The position numbers were made by a program, and so were the translations under genes. The notes beneath the pieces are model-generated. The model saw only the letters and a list, made by a program, of their open reading frames with translations. It made no database searches and was not told where the DNA came from. This document shows positions 14,738 through 24,500 of a stretch of 33,950 nt of DNA, piece by piece. The stretch comes from Prevotella sp. UBA1104 (lineage in GTDB: Bacteria > Bacteroidota > Bacteroidia > Bacteroidales > Bacteroidaceae), in contig DCBP01000007.1 of NCBI GenBank assembly GCA_002314055.1, positions 994 through 34,943 of the forward strand. Direction: 5' to 3'. The stretch's first letter is position 1, and every line of letters starts with the position of its first letter.

Positions 14738-17536
14738 ATGAAAAAGTCAACTAAATGTCTGTGGATTCTTATGCTGTTACTAATATTGTCAGCAAATATG
14801 AGAGCAGCAGATGTCTATCTGCTTACAGCAGAAATGGTTAACGGCACGGTGGGAAAATACGAAGTGCCAAGTAATCATCAGATGCTTCCGAACACGGCAT
14901 ACGGAAGTAATGTGTATTCACTGAAAATCACTTCCATGCCAGAAACAGGATTCTCATTTCGTATCGGTGTGACAGGGTGGGGAAGCCAGATGCAGCCATA
15001 CGCCAATAACGACCCTCTGACAATAAATGAAGAGGGAACACAGAATGCTGTATCCTATTATATATCCAATAAATGTTACGGTAGTGACAATGCTTGGAGA
15101 GTAAGTTATACGAACGGGGAATATGAATACCTCACGGTAAATGTTGATATCACGGAAGGAGAGACAATACGGCGTGTGTGGATAGATGGTAAGAAGAAGG
15201 GCTCAGGAGGAGGCAACAGTCCTGTTGATCCTTCGGAGATAAATGCAGTTCCGGGATATTATCTTGTAGGCAATTTCTTTTCACCATATAATATAGGTGG
15301 AGAATACAATCCAGGTGGCGACGGTTCAACGATAAGCTATACAAAGCATCTGTATTTCAAGTTTGAGCAACAGAAAGACGGAAGCTATACATATAACATT
15401 CCGGCATGTCTAACGGCTCATGCACAGATACTGGCAGTAAACGAAGACGGAACAAAAAAGGTCTACGGACCGGGAGCCATCTATGACCTGCATGGTGCTA
15501 AAAACGAGGCTGGGGCATGGCCGCTCACCAACGGAACAGTGGGAACAATAGGGGAGACACCGACAGAAGGCTGTTTAAAACTCCTCGGTTCGACAACGAT
15601 AGCTGAGGGGACGAACTATTGGAACCTCGTTACGCGTAACGACGGACAGACCGATGATGACGGTATGTACACCTTCACCTTTACGCTTGACGAAAGCGGT
15701 AATCCTTCCGACTGGCAGGTAAAGCATGATGCAAAAACGCGAGTGGCTTATCTCCTTAGTAATATGGACGGGGCAACGGCACATCCGCTATATAACACTC
15801 GTGAGAATAATACCGGCGGATATAGCAACAATACTGAAGCTTCGCTTTATTTTAACGGAACGAACAGTTATTGGGGAATCGGATATGTAGTGAACGACGT
15901 TAATTCATCAGAACAGCATGAGCAGGCAATAAAGGCAACGCCAAACCTGCATGCCACTCAGAGTCTAAGCAACAATTCGGGAACCCACGAAAAACTCTTT
16001 TTCCTCGGTAACGGCGGAAATGACTACAATTCCAGCAGTCAGTATCGCGACAAGGTATGGGCGAACCAAAAGCCATTCACCTTGAATCTTCACGGTATAA
16101 AGAGAATTCAGTATAATCCGAACCGTGGCGACAACGAACTGGTAAAGCAGGACGGCAGCTATGGCACATCGGGCAGTATTTATGTGAACGGCAGTACGGC
16201 AGACTTCCTAATAAACACCATGTCTATGATAGGTGATGCCGTGAATGGAACAATAGATGAGGATTCAAAGAACTGGATCTATACTTCTACGGCAGGTGAT
16301 ATGAACTATGATGCCAATGAACGTTGCTTCTCGCTTACCTTATCCACCCTTGGCGAAAAATACAGCACGTCATATTTCAGATTCGTTGCCAACCATGATA
16401 CAAAGCAGAATTGGGCAGAGACTGACGACAACCTTTCTAACAATACCGGTTTTGCAAGAACTGTTTATGATGCCGACGAGGATGAGCACCATTCTTGTAT
16501 GGCAGGCGATGCAAATGATGTGCAGTTCCGTATAACGGCAAGGGAAGATGAGACGACAAACGAAAGCGGAACTTTGTATAAAAAGGATATTCTCTGGAAC
16601 CGTCCAGAGGGAATATGGACGGTAAGGTTCTATCCAGAGCTTGACAAAAACGGGAATGACATCTCTCGATATACTATATCAGGAACAAAGATAATAAAGA
16701 TGCCGTTCACTTATCGTGTGGGGAAATTTCTCAGAACATACAGTAATAATGTGGCAATGGCACCAGTAGACGACAATGTGAAAGTGTATGAGGCTTATAA
16801 ATATGAAAAGCCGGAGAAAGTGGAAAACCGCTATTCACAAGGTAAGATATACCTTCGCCAGCTCAAGTATGTTCCGGCAAACACGGGAGTAGTGTTGATA
16901 GGAGAAGTGCCGGCAAACGGAACATTCACTGATGGGGAAAAGCTGAATTTCTCTTTGAAGGAAGGACCGTCGGATGTCTTGTCGGAGCAAGATGACTATA
17001 AAGCTTTATGGGCAAATACAGACAGCTATGCCGGTGACGAATGGAACAATTATCTTGTGCCTACGGTAAAGGCGGTGCCTAACCTTGGCAACGCTGCTGA
17101 AGATGCAAACGGCAATATAACTCATCGCTTCTTCGGACTCGGCAATTTCCATTCAACCAACTATTACAAGCAGATGCAGACTGGCGATGACTATATCGGC
17201 TTCTTCCGCTTTACGGCGGACGGCAGAAGTGGGGCAAACAAGGCTTACTTGAGTATTCCGGCAAATGCTACCGTAGATGATGGAGTAGGGGCGAAGTTCG
17301 GTTATATCGACTACAACGGACAGTTTATAGGCGATGAAACAGATACCGATAATCAGCCGCTTGCAAAAATGACTATTATCTTCGATGATGAAGAGAACGA
17401 AGGCGGTGTAACGGATATTGAAGACGTAGACTTGACTGCTGCCGACGGGGCGTACTATTCGGTTATGGGCATTAAGACAGACCGTCCGCTAAAGGGTGTA
17501 TATATCCACAATGGAAAGAAAATAGTTATAAGATAA
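14738..17536 (+). CDS. Large secreted protein with SusE/F-like modules and T9SS-like C-terminal tag
   Basis: The 932-residue product has a signal peptide (cleavage near NMRA-AD, about 23) and no lipobox cysteine. Three segments begin with the same kind of strand: VYLLTAEM (26), GYYLVGNF (173) and VAYLLSNM (336). This resembles the opening of SusE/SusF-type glycan-binding domains (YLVG...), so tandem binding modules are inferred. A glycine-rich linker (GSGGGNS) at about 155-161 separates the first two. Near the C-terminus NKAYLSIPA and the tail GVYIHNGKKIVIR match the Prevotella-type secretion tag. No catalytic motif is seen. It is the first gene of a two-gene transcript with the 64-residue peptide 34 bp downstream, and is divergent from the TonB operon. 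A surface glycan- or matrix-binding role is likely; ligand unknown. Confidence 0.75.
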   Translation: MKKSTKCLWILMLLLILSANMRAADVYLLTAEMVNGTVGKYEVPSNHQMLPNTAYGSNVYSLKITSMPETGFSFRIGVTGWGSQMQPYANNDPLTINEEGTQNAVSYYISNKCYGSDNAWRVSYTNGEYEYLTVNVDITEGETIRRVWIDGKKKGSGGGNSPVDPSEINAVPGYYLVGNFFSPYNIGGEYNPGGDGSTISYTKHLYFKFEQQKDGSYTYNIPACLTAHAQILAVNEDGTKKVYGPGAIYDLHGAKNEAGAWPLTNGTVGTIGETPTEGCLKLLGSTTIAEGTNYWNLVTRNDGQTDDDGMYTFTFTLDESGNPSDWQVKHDAKTRVAYLLSNMDGATAHPLYNTRENNTGGYSNNTEASLYFNGTNSYWGIGYVVNDVNSSEQHEQAIKATPNLHATQSLSNNSGTHEKLFFLGNGGNDYNSSSQYRDKVWANQKPFTLNLHGIKRIQYNPNRGDNELVKQDGSYGTSGSIYVNGSTADFLINTMSMIGDAVNGTIDEDSKNWIYTSTAGDMNYDANERCFSLTLSTLGEKYSTSYFRFVANHDTKQNWAETDDNLSNNTGFARTVYDADEDEHHSCMAGDANDVQFRITAREDETTNESGTLYKKDILWNRPEGIWTVRFYPELDKNGNDISRYTISGTKIIKMPFTYRVGKFLRTYSNNVAMAPVDDNVKVYEAYKYEKPEKVENRYSQGKIYLRQLKYVPANTGVVLIGEVPANGTFTDGEKLNFSLKEGPSDVLSEQDDYKALWANTDSYAGDEWNNYLVPTVKAVPNLGNAAEDANGNITHRFFGLGNFHSTNYYKQMQTGDDYIGFFRFTADGRSGANKAYLSIPANATVDDGVGAKFGYIDYNGQFIGDETDTDNQPLAKMTIIFDDEENEGGVTDIEDVDLTAADGAYYSVMGIKTDRPLKGVYIHNGKKIVIR

Positions 17537-17570
17537 TATTGTCGAATAATTTTGTAAAAGAAAAAAGTAT

Positions 17571-17765
17571 ATGAAAAGTTATATTAAGCCAGAGATAATT
17601 GTCTATAGCGTAAATATTGAATCATTGCTTGCTGCAGAGAGTAATGGACAAGGATCTGAATGGGGAGCAAAGAACAACAATGGAGCTATTTGGCTTGAAG
17701 ATGATAGCAGTTCCTCGACTTGTTACAACAGTCTTTGGGATGACGACGATGATACGGAAAGATAG
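17571..17765 (+). CDS. Small acidic-tailed peptide of the K-x-Y-I-K-P type
   Basis: This 64-residue product starts MKSYIKPEIIVYSVNIESLL and ends in a glycine/serine- and aspartate-rich half with one Cys (SSSSTCYN) and a WDDDDD run. Short peptides with a lysine-tyrosine-x-lysine-proline start followed by a hydrophobic strand and LLAxS are common in Bacteroidales genomes, usually beside secreted-protein genes; their role is unknown to me. There is no signal peptide. The change from a conserved-looking first half to a low-complexity second half resembles a leader/core precursor arrangement, but no maturation enzyme is nearby. It is co-transcribed with the large secreted protein (34-bp gap) and followed by a strong terminator, which supports it being a real gene. 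Confidence 0.7.
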   Translation: MKSYIKPEIIVYSVNIESLLAAESNGQGSEWGAKNNNGAIWLEDDSSSSTCYNSLWDDDDDTER

Positions 17766-17810
17766 TTTTTAATAGGTAAATAGTTGTTAGAGGATAAGTT
17801 TTGTTAGGTC

Positions 17811-17883
17811 GAGAGGCAGTTTCCAAGTGTTTTTTTCTTTATTGCGGCAGAAAACACTTTTTGATTGCCTCTCTTTTTCTTTT
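17811..17883 (+). terminator. Long bipartite Rho-independent terminator
   Basis: An outer 8-bp stem GAGAGGCA/TGCCTCTC (17811-17818, 17866-17873) and an inner 9-bp stem AAGTGTTTT/AAAACACTT (17825-17833, 17851-17859) are followed by TTTTTCTTTT. It closes the two-gene transcript starting at 14738. The 18-nt apical loop and the inner bulges are unusual for a simple terminator. Confidence 0.8.
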
Positions 17884-17940
17884 AGACGCCATTATCAGGA
17901 ATAGTATTTGTTGAATTTTTGATATTAAAAAAAGAAAAAC

Positions 17941-17971
17941 TTGCAAGTTTACGTTTAAATTTTTACCTTTG
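17941..17971 (+). promoter_or_regulatory. Promoter of the pectinesterase gene
   Basis: TTGC (17941-17944), 19 bp, then TACCTTTG (17964-17971) is a good Bacteroidetes promoter. The leader to the ATG at 18005 is only about 25-30 nt. Confidence 0.7.
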
Positions 17972-18004
17972 CGCCATACTATTAACAAACTAACCTAACG
18001 CATA

Positions 18005-21000
18005 ATGAAACATTTACTACATTCATTGACGCTTTGCGTCGTGATGCTCTTTGCCGCTATTGTGGCAAAGGCACAAGGGGATGTTACGGCAAAATGGGAC
18101 TTCAAGAACGATCTTCCTGAAGGAATACAAGCCGCGACAAACTACCAAGGAACTACAGTTGATATTCCTTCTACCGTAGAAGGAATAGTTATGCATGTTG
18201 ATGCAACAAAAGGAAAACTCTATTGCGTCGGCAGAAACAACGCACAGTTCAACGAGGGAACAAAGCTTCAGGTTCCTGTAAAGTCTACCCGCGACATCGT
18301 CGTGGTGGAAAACTACCCTAACTACCAGAGCTACACCATCGGCGGAGTGGCAGCAACAGCCGACGTGACCGAGCACCGTGCTACAACCGACGAGGTGGCT
18401 AAGGGATATGTGGAGATTGTAGGCACTGCAACAAGCTATCTGTATAGCGTGCAGGTTACCTTCGTTTCGGCTATCACCACAAAAGAAATCTACAAGACTG
18501 ATTTCTCTAACTGGGGTGCTTACGAAACAGCTGCAAACGACAAAGAGGTAACTACTGCTACATGGAAGACAAAATACAGTCATGAGACTCTCACATTCTC
18601 TGTGTTCAACACTCAGATTGGAGCAACAAACTTCAATACCAGTAAGTTCCCGGATTGGACAGGCGGTATGCTGATGGCTGCAAAGAGCGATAATCCATAC
18701 ATCGAGACTTCGGCTCTCGCTTCAATCACAAAGGTTCACTTCCGTCATGGAGCTACCGGCGGAAACCGCGGATGGAAGCTCCTTGCCAAGGGCGATGGCG
18801 ATGCTGACTGGGTAGTGGTTTCAAGTTCGGTTGCAAATCCTGCCGGAGGCTGCGACGTGGATGTTGATATCAACAAGACAAACTGCCAACTCCGCTTCGA
18901 GAATATCACAAACAATCAAAATGCTTATCTCCTCGAACTCGCTATCTATGGACAGGTGGATTTGTCTAAGACTCCTGCCTTAGGTAAGGTTACGGTGAAC
19001 GGCACCGACTATCAGACTGCCGACATCTGCGAGGAGGACAACGACGGCAACATGTGTGCCACTATCGAGATTTCAAAGAAGGAGCAGATGGTTGACAAGG
19101 ACAATAACCCTGTTGTTTTCGGTACTCCCGATAATGGCGAAATACAGAGCATTGAATATACAAAGGTGGACGACATGAGCACTCTCGTTACTGCCGTTGT
19201 AAAGGCTGGCGACCAGACCGCTACATACAAACTGACCGTGGCTTTCAAGCCTGACTATACTCTTACATATTATAATACTGACGGCACTGTGCTCGAGGCT
19301 ACTCAGCAGGTGGAGAAGGATTCGCCTATCGCTACGCTCAGAAACTCTGACGGTGTGATCGTGGCTGACGGAAAGGCTTTCCGTGGATGGTTTGAAGAGG
19401 CTGACGGCGGCAGAAAATATACTGCCGAGGATATCGTAACAGGTCCTACTGCTCTTTATGCCGTGGCTACAGATATCGAGGTGGCAAGCGACGTGAACCG
19501 CTATACATACAATCTTACCGACCCTTACTTCTATGCAGAAGACCACGAGGGATTCAATCCTACTGCCGGTGCGTTCCACGACAAGCAGCATGGTTGGGCT
19601 TTTGGTGCTGATGACAAGATTGACATCATTTCCGGTCGCCACTCTCTCATCTTCCTTACTGGTTGCAAATACAGCGGTGCTACGACAGTTACTCTGAAGA
19701 ACGGTGAGACAGAGGTGGGTACTATTCCTCTCGACAAGACTAACGACGGTGTGATGCAGAGCATCGAATACACTGGCGAGCCGGGAACTCTCACTCTCTC
19801 GTTCGACGGCGGAATGTATATCCACAAACTCGTAGTTGCTAACCTCGGTGATGCTTCTACTGAGAAGAATGAACTCGGATATTATGTTGTTGAGGCTGGA
19901 AACGCCGGCAACTTCCTTACAATGCTCGACCTCGCCAATGCTAATGCTAATGCTGACGAGCGCACTTGTATCTTCTTGCCTAACGGAACTTACGACCTCG
20001 GTGAGACTGCGCTTACCACTGTTTCGGGCAACAATATCTCTATCATCGGACAGAGCATGGACAAAACCATCATAAAGAATGCTCCTAAGGTGAAGAACGA
20101 GGGTATCGGTACTACGGCAACACTCTACGTTACAGGCAAGAACCTCTATATGCAGGACTTGACTCTGCAGAATGCTCTCGACTATTACAACTCTGGTTCT
20201 GCCGGTCGTGCAGTATGTTTGCAGGACAAGGGCGACGGCACTATATGCAAGAACGTGAAGATGCTTTCTTATCAGGATACTTACTACAGCAACGGAAATG
20301 GAAAGTACTATTGGGAGGATTCAGAAATCCACGGTACGGTAGACTTCCTCTGCGGTGGTGGCGACGTATATTATAATAGGTGTAAGATTGTTGTTGAAAA
20401 GCGTGCCAAGGACGGCAAGGGCGGTTGTACTATCGCTGCGCCTTATACTGACAATGGTTGCCAGTGGGGGTATGTCCTCAATGAGTGCACTGTAGACAAC
20501 TATGCCGAGAACTTCAACTTCGGACGTGCTTGGGGTGGCACTCCTCGTTTGGCTTACTTGAACACAACTCTCCTCCAGCCAGACATGATTATAAAGGATC
20601 GTTTCACTACTGGCGGTATGAATGTTCCTGCCGACAAGTTCGTTGAGTATAACACTATGGATGCTCAGGGCAATGTGGTTTCTCCTGCATCTAACGTGCT
20701 TACTTTCAAGAAAGACAAGAAGGAGAATACTATGGAGACTATCCTTACTGCTGGTCAGGCTGCCGAGTATGCTCTCGACAAAGTGTTCCCAACATGGACT
20801 CCAGATGCTGACTGCGCTCAGATCGGTCTCGGTCTGCTTTCTGCAACCGACGGCAATATCTCTTGGACTGCTGCTGAGGGTGCAAAGGCTTATGCAGTAT
20901 TCTATGATGATAAGTTTGTTGATATGACTTCTGCTACAACATGGCCTGTTGCTGCTGGTGAGTCGGCAGACAAGTTCGTGGTTCGTCCTGCAAACGCTAT

Positions 21001-21190
21001 GGGTGGTTTCGGTGGCGGTTCTACAACTACCACTGGCATCAACTCTCTGAAGGTAAATGCCGAGAATGTTGCTTCTACTATATTCTATGACCTTCAGGGG
21101 GCACGTGTTGACGGCAGTCAGCATGGTGTTCTCATCATGGTTCAGAAGATGACCGACGGTAGCATCAAGACATCAAAGGTTATAAAGTAA
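18005..21190 (+). CDS. Multidomain secreted CE8 pectinesterase
   Basis: Pectin methylesterase (carbohydrate esterase family 8) removes methyl groups from homogalacturonan. The 1061-residue protein has a signal peptide (cleavage after KAQ, about 24), three beta-sandwich or Ig-like regions (about 26-155, 160-318, 325-412) and an InlB/Listeria-Bacteroides-like repeat (about 418-488, ending FRGWFEE...TALYAV). A second sandwich (about 498-612) resembles the first. The beta-helix catalytic domain covers about 620-900. Catalytic features are QDTYY (Gln757, Asp758), GTVDF (Asp780) and FGRAW (Arg841), matching QDTLY, GTVDFIFG and LGRPW of known enzymes. GRAV at 734-737 stands where plant enzymes have QAV. 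The tail after about 1010 resembles the shared secretion tag but ends VIMVQ-type then SKVIK. It has its own promoter and terminator and precedes SusCD. Confidence 0.9.
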   Translation: MKHLLHSLTLCVVMLFAAIVAKAQGDVTAKWDFKNDLPEGIQAATNYQGTTVDIPSTVEGIVMHVDATKGKLYCVGRNNAQFNEGTKLQVPVKSTRDIVVVENYPNYQSYTIGGVAATADVTEHRATTDEVAKGYVEIVGTATSYLYSVQVTFVSAITTKEIYKTDFSNWGAYETAANDKEVTTATWKTKYSHETLTFSVFNTQIGATNFNTSKFPDWTGGMLMAAKSDNPYIETSALASITKVHFRHGATGGNRGWKLLAKGDGDADWVVVSSSVANPAGGCDVDVDINKTNCQLRFENITNNQNAYLLELAIYGQVDLSKTPALGKVTVNGTDYQTADICEEDNDGNMCATIEISKKEQMVDKDNNPVVFGTPDNGEIQSIEYTKVDDMSTLVTAVVKAGDQTATYKLTVAFKPDYTLTYYNTDGTVLEATQQVEKDSPIATLRNSDGVIVADGKAFRGWFEEADGGRKYTAEDIVTGPTALYAVATDIEVASDVNRYTYNLTDPYFYAEDHEGFNPTAGAFHDKQHGWAFGADDKIDIISGRHSLIFLTGCKYSGATTVTLKNGETEVGTIPLDKTNDGVMQSIEYTGEPGTLTLSFDGGMYIHKLVVANLGDASTEKNELGYYVVEAGNAGNFLTMLDLANANANADERTCIFLPNGTYDLGETALTTVSGNNISIIGQSMDKTIIKNAPKVKNEGIGTTATLYVTGKNLYMQDLTLQNALDYYNSGSAGRAVCLQDKGDGTICKNVKMLSYQDTYYSNGNGKYYWEDSEIHGTVDFLCGGGDVYYNRCKIVVEKRAKDGKGGCTIAAPYTDNGCQWGYVLNECTVDNYAENFNFGRAWGGTPRLAYLNTTLLQPDMIIKDRFTTGGMNVPADKFVEYNTMDAQGNVVSPASNVLTFKKDKKENTMETILTAGQAAEYALDKVFPTWTPDADCAQIGLGLLSATDGNISWTAAEGAKAYAVFYDDKFVDMTSATTWPVAAGESADKFVVRPANAMGGFGGGSTTTTGINSLKVNAENVASTIFYDLQGARVDGSQHGVLIMVQKMTDGSIKTSKVIK

Positions 21191-21211
21191 TATCCTATAC
21201 CTTATTTATAT

Positions 21212-21243
21212 AGAGAGCGGCATCCCCATCGGTGCCGCTCTCT
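21212..21243 (+). terminator. Hairpin terminator after the pectinesterase gene
   Basis: A perfect 11-bp stem AGAGAGCGGCA/TGCCGCTCTCT with a 10-nt loop starts about 20 bp after the stop codon. It is followed by TCTGTTTG, a weak T-run, so termination may be partial and allow some read-through into the SusC operon. Confidence 0.7.
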
Positions 21244-21255
21244 TCTGTTTGTAGT

Positions 21256-21340
21256 ATGCCAATTATCACAAGTTCTTATGCAAGATATTTTAGACAAAAA
21301 TATTATCTATATGCACTTCCCATAATTGGCATTATGCCAA
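21256..21340. promoter_or_regulatory. Widely spaced inverted repeat upstream of SusC (possible operator)
   Basis: ATGCCAATTAT (21256-21266) and its perfect reverse complement ATAATTGGCAT (21322-21332) are separated by 55 nt. A further half-copy ATGCCAA follows at 21334-21340. The site is about 100 bp before the SusC promoter, a position typical of an activator site. The rest of the 322-bp gap 21191-21512 holds the terminator, the 12-mer at 21389-21400 and the promoter. Confidence 0.4.
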
Positions 21341-21388
21341 CAAGCTACGCATAAAGATTTAAAGAAATTTATGGGTACAGGGAGTAAA

Positions 21389-21400
21389 AACGTTTGCATT
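21389..21400. promoter_or_regulatory. Shared 12-mer AACGTTTGCATT before the SusC promoter
   Basis: This is the exact reverse complement of AATGCAAACGTT at 14546-14557, and lies about 40 bp upstream of the SusC -33 element. See the finding on this pair. Confidence 0.3.
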
Positions 21401-21441
21401 TAGGGGCTAATTTAGCAGAATTTGGCTTTTTAACTATAGAT

Positions 21442-21475
21442 TTTGCTATTTCTACATTAAAAATCATTATCTTTG
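21442..21475 (+). promoter_or_regulatory. Promoter of the SusC-SusD operon
   Basis: TTTG (21442-21445) and TATCTTTG (21468-21475) match the Bacteroidetes promoter, with a spacer of 21-22 bp, slightly long. The leader to the ATG at 21513 is about 30 nt. Confidence 0.65.
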
Positions 21476-21512
21476 CAAAATCTTTTTAATATTATTTTTT
21501 TAATTAATAACT

Positions 21513-24500
21513 ATGTTTGGTAATTTGAAATCTTTTAGACTGGGGCTTATTGCGCTCCTGCTCTTCGTAGTGGGCAGCCTGTCGGCACAGTCGTTGAAAG
21601 GAAATGTGAAGGACAGCAACGGTGAACCAATCATCGGTGCTACCATTCAGGAGAAGGGTGCCAAAAACATGGCAGTTACCGATCTTGACGGTAACTTCTC
21701 CATCAATCTTTCCGGAGGCAAGCAGATTACTGTTTCATACATCGGTATGAAGACAGCTACTGTTAATGTCAGCGGAAAGAGCAGTGTTAATGTCGTAATG
21801 GAAGACGAAGCTACGACCCTTAACGATGTCGTGGTAATCGGTTACGGTACGGTAAAGAAAAAGGATTTGACCGGTGCCGTTACTTCTGTTAGTGCAAAGG
21901 ATTTGGCTAACATCCCTGTATCTACTGCTTCTGAGGCTATTCAGGGTAAGATGGCAGGTGTGACTGTTACTACAACAGAAGGTTCGCCTGATGCTGACGT
22001 GAAAATCCGCGTCCGTGGAGGTGGTTCGCTTTCTCAGGACAACTCTCCGCTTTATATTGTAGACGGATTCCCGGTAAGCTCTATCAGCGATATTGCTCCT
22101 AACGATATTGAGAGTATCGACGTTTTGAAGGATGCTTCTTCTACAGCTATCTATGGTGCACGTGGTGCAAATGGTGTTGTTATCGTTACTACAAAGAGCG
22201 GTAAAGAGGGTAAGGTTCAGGTAAACTTCGGTGCTTCTCTCGGTATCCGTAAGGTGATGAAAGAACTTGATGTCTTGTCTCCATATGATTATGCTAAGTA
22301 TCAGTATGAGACTCAGTATGGAAAGGATCAGGAGTACGGCGACTGGAGAGATATGGATATTTGGAAGTCTGTTGCTGGTAGCAACTGGCAGGATAAATTG
22401 TTCGGACGTACAGGTCTGCAGCAAATTTACAACCTCTCTGTAAGCGGTGGTTCCAAAGATACAAAGTTCAATATTAGCTACTCTCGTACTGACGACAAGA
22501 GTATCATGATGGGGTCTGACTTTACAAAGGACAACATCAATGCTAAGTTGAACACTAATCTCAATAAATGGCTTTCTCTTGACTTCAATGCACGTTTGGC
22601 TTATTCTGTAGTAAACGGTTTGAACTCTGGTGGTGATACAAACGATTCAAGTGCTTCAAACTCTATTATCAACAAGGCAATCACATATCGTCCTGTTGAA
22701 CCGCTGAACGCTACTGATGACGATGGCGACGAAACATCTTCTACAGATATTGATCCTTACGACCGTATGAACGGTACTTATAAGCAGCAGCGTCGTTTCC
22801 GTCAGGATTATAACGCTGGCTTAAACTGGAAACCTTTCAAGCATTTTACTTTCCGTTCTGAGTTCGGATATACTTGGCGTTATGAGAATATAGATCAGGC
22901 TTGGGACAAGTTGGCAACTCGTAACGATAATACAGGTGCCGGTGCTCCTAAATCAAGAATTACTCGTACTGATGTTCGCAACTGGCGTAATGCTAACACC
23001 TTGACATACGATACAAAGAATGCTTTTGCAAAGGGGGACCGCTTGAATGTATTGGTAGGTCAGGAATGGTCAAGCTCTCTGCAGAAAGATTATTACTCTT
23101 CTACAATAGACTTCCCAACAGACTTTACTCTCGGTGAGGTTCTTGCTCATCAGGGAGCCGGTACACCACAGAATAATGCAAACCGCATTGGTGCAAAAGA
23201 CAATATGGCATCATTCTTTGGTCGTATCAACTATACATATGCAGACAAATATCTTTTGACTGCAACATTCCGTGCTGACGGTTCAAGTAAGTTCGCTTCA
23301 GGCAATCGCTGGGGCTTCTTCCCTGCTGTCGCTCTCGGATGGCGCATCAGTGAAGAAAAATTCCTGAAGAATGCTAAATGGCTTTCTAACTTGAAGCTGC
23401 GTTTGAGTTATGGTGAAGCTGGTAATAACCGTATTCCTTCAGGAAGTATCTATCAGCCGTTCTCTTTCCCTAATGACTACAGCAAACTGAAAGAGCCTTA
23501 CTTCGGAGGTCTTCTCAATACTGTAATGGAACTTGGTAATACTAAGTCAAACACAGATTTGAAGTGGGAGACAACTATTACACGTAACGTTGGTTTTGAC
23601 TTCGGTGTATTGAACAGTCGTATCAACGGAACATTGGATTTCTATTGGAATACAACGAAAGACTTGCTTATGAAGAGCAAGATATCTTCAAGCTCTGGTT
23701 ACAGCTTTATGTATAAAAACTTCGGTCAGACCTCTAACAAGGGTGTCGAGCTTGCTCTTAATGCTTCAATCATTGAGAAGAAGAACTTTACATTTAGCAT
23801 GAGTGCCAATATCTCTTACAACAAGAACAAGATTGACAAGCTGAATACGGGTGCAGAGTGGGATACGAACTATGGTATTCCTGACTGTGCTACAACACAG
23901 AACTTCCGTGTCGTAGAGGGCGGCTCGCTTGGTGAAGTATGGGGCTACAGACTCCGTGGCTATTATACTGCTTATGATGCTGAGAAGAATCCAAATGGTG
24001 AACTCGTATGGAATGGTAAGAATTGGGCACTCCGCGATGGTATCGTAGACAATAGCTCAAAGATTATGGGTACTCTTGCTCCTGGTTCTCCAAAACTGAA
24101 GGTTGATAACGAAGGCAATGTTGTAAAAGAAAAGCTTGGTAATACTATTGCTCCTTGGGCTGGTGGTTTCGGCTTCAATGCTACATTCTATGGCTTTGAC
24201 GCTTCTGTATTCTTCAATTATCAGTTTGGTAACAAGATCGTTAATGGTACGAAGCTTGGTTCTTCATTCTACCACGATACCCGAAAGGGATATAACCTCA
24301 ATGGAGATTTCGTGAATAGATATACCAATATAGATCCGGCAAATGGATTGTCATTGGCTAATCCTACAAATGTGGCACAGTATTATGGTGGCGATGAAGC
24401 TGCTGTTATTGCACGTTTGAATGAGATAAATGCAAATGCAAGCATTTACAACCCTGTATCCGTTACAAAAATGTATCTTACAGACTATTTCGTAGAGAGC

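Noticed and set aside
20321..21124. Minus-strand open frame of 267 codons opposite the pectinesterase catalytic region
   Set aside because: Shadow of a gene with intact CE8 motifs; the product is low in recognisable structure. A similar 250-codon frame at 19073-19825 was rejected for the same reason.
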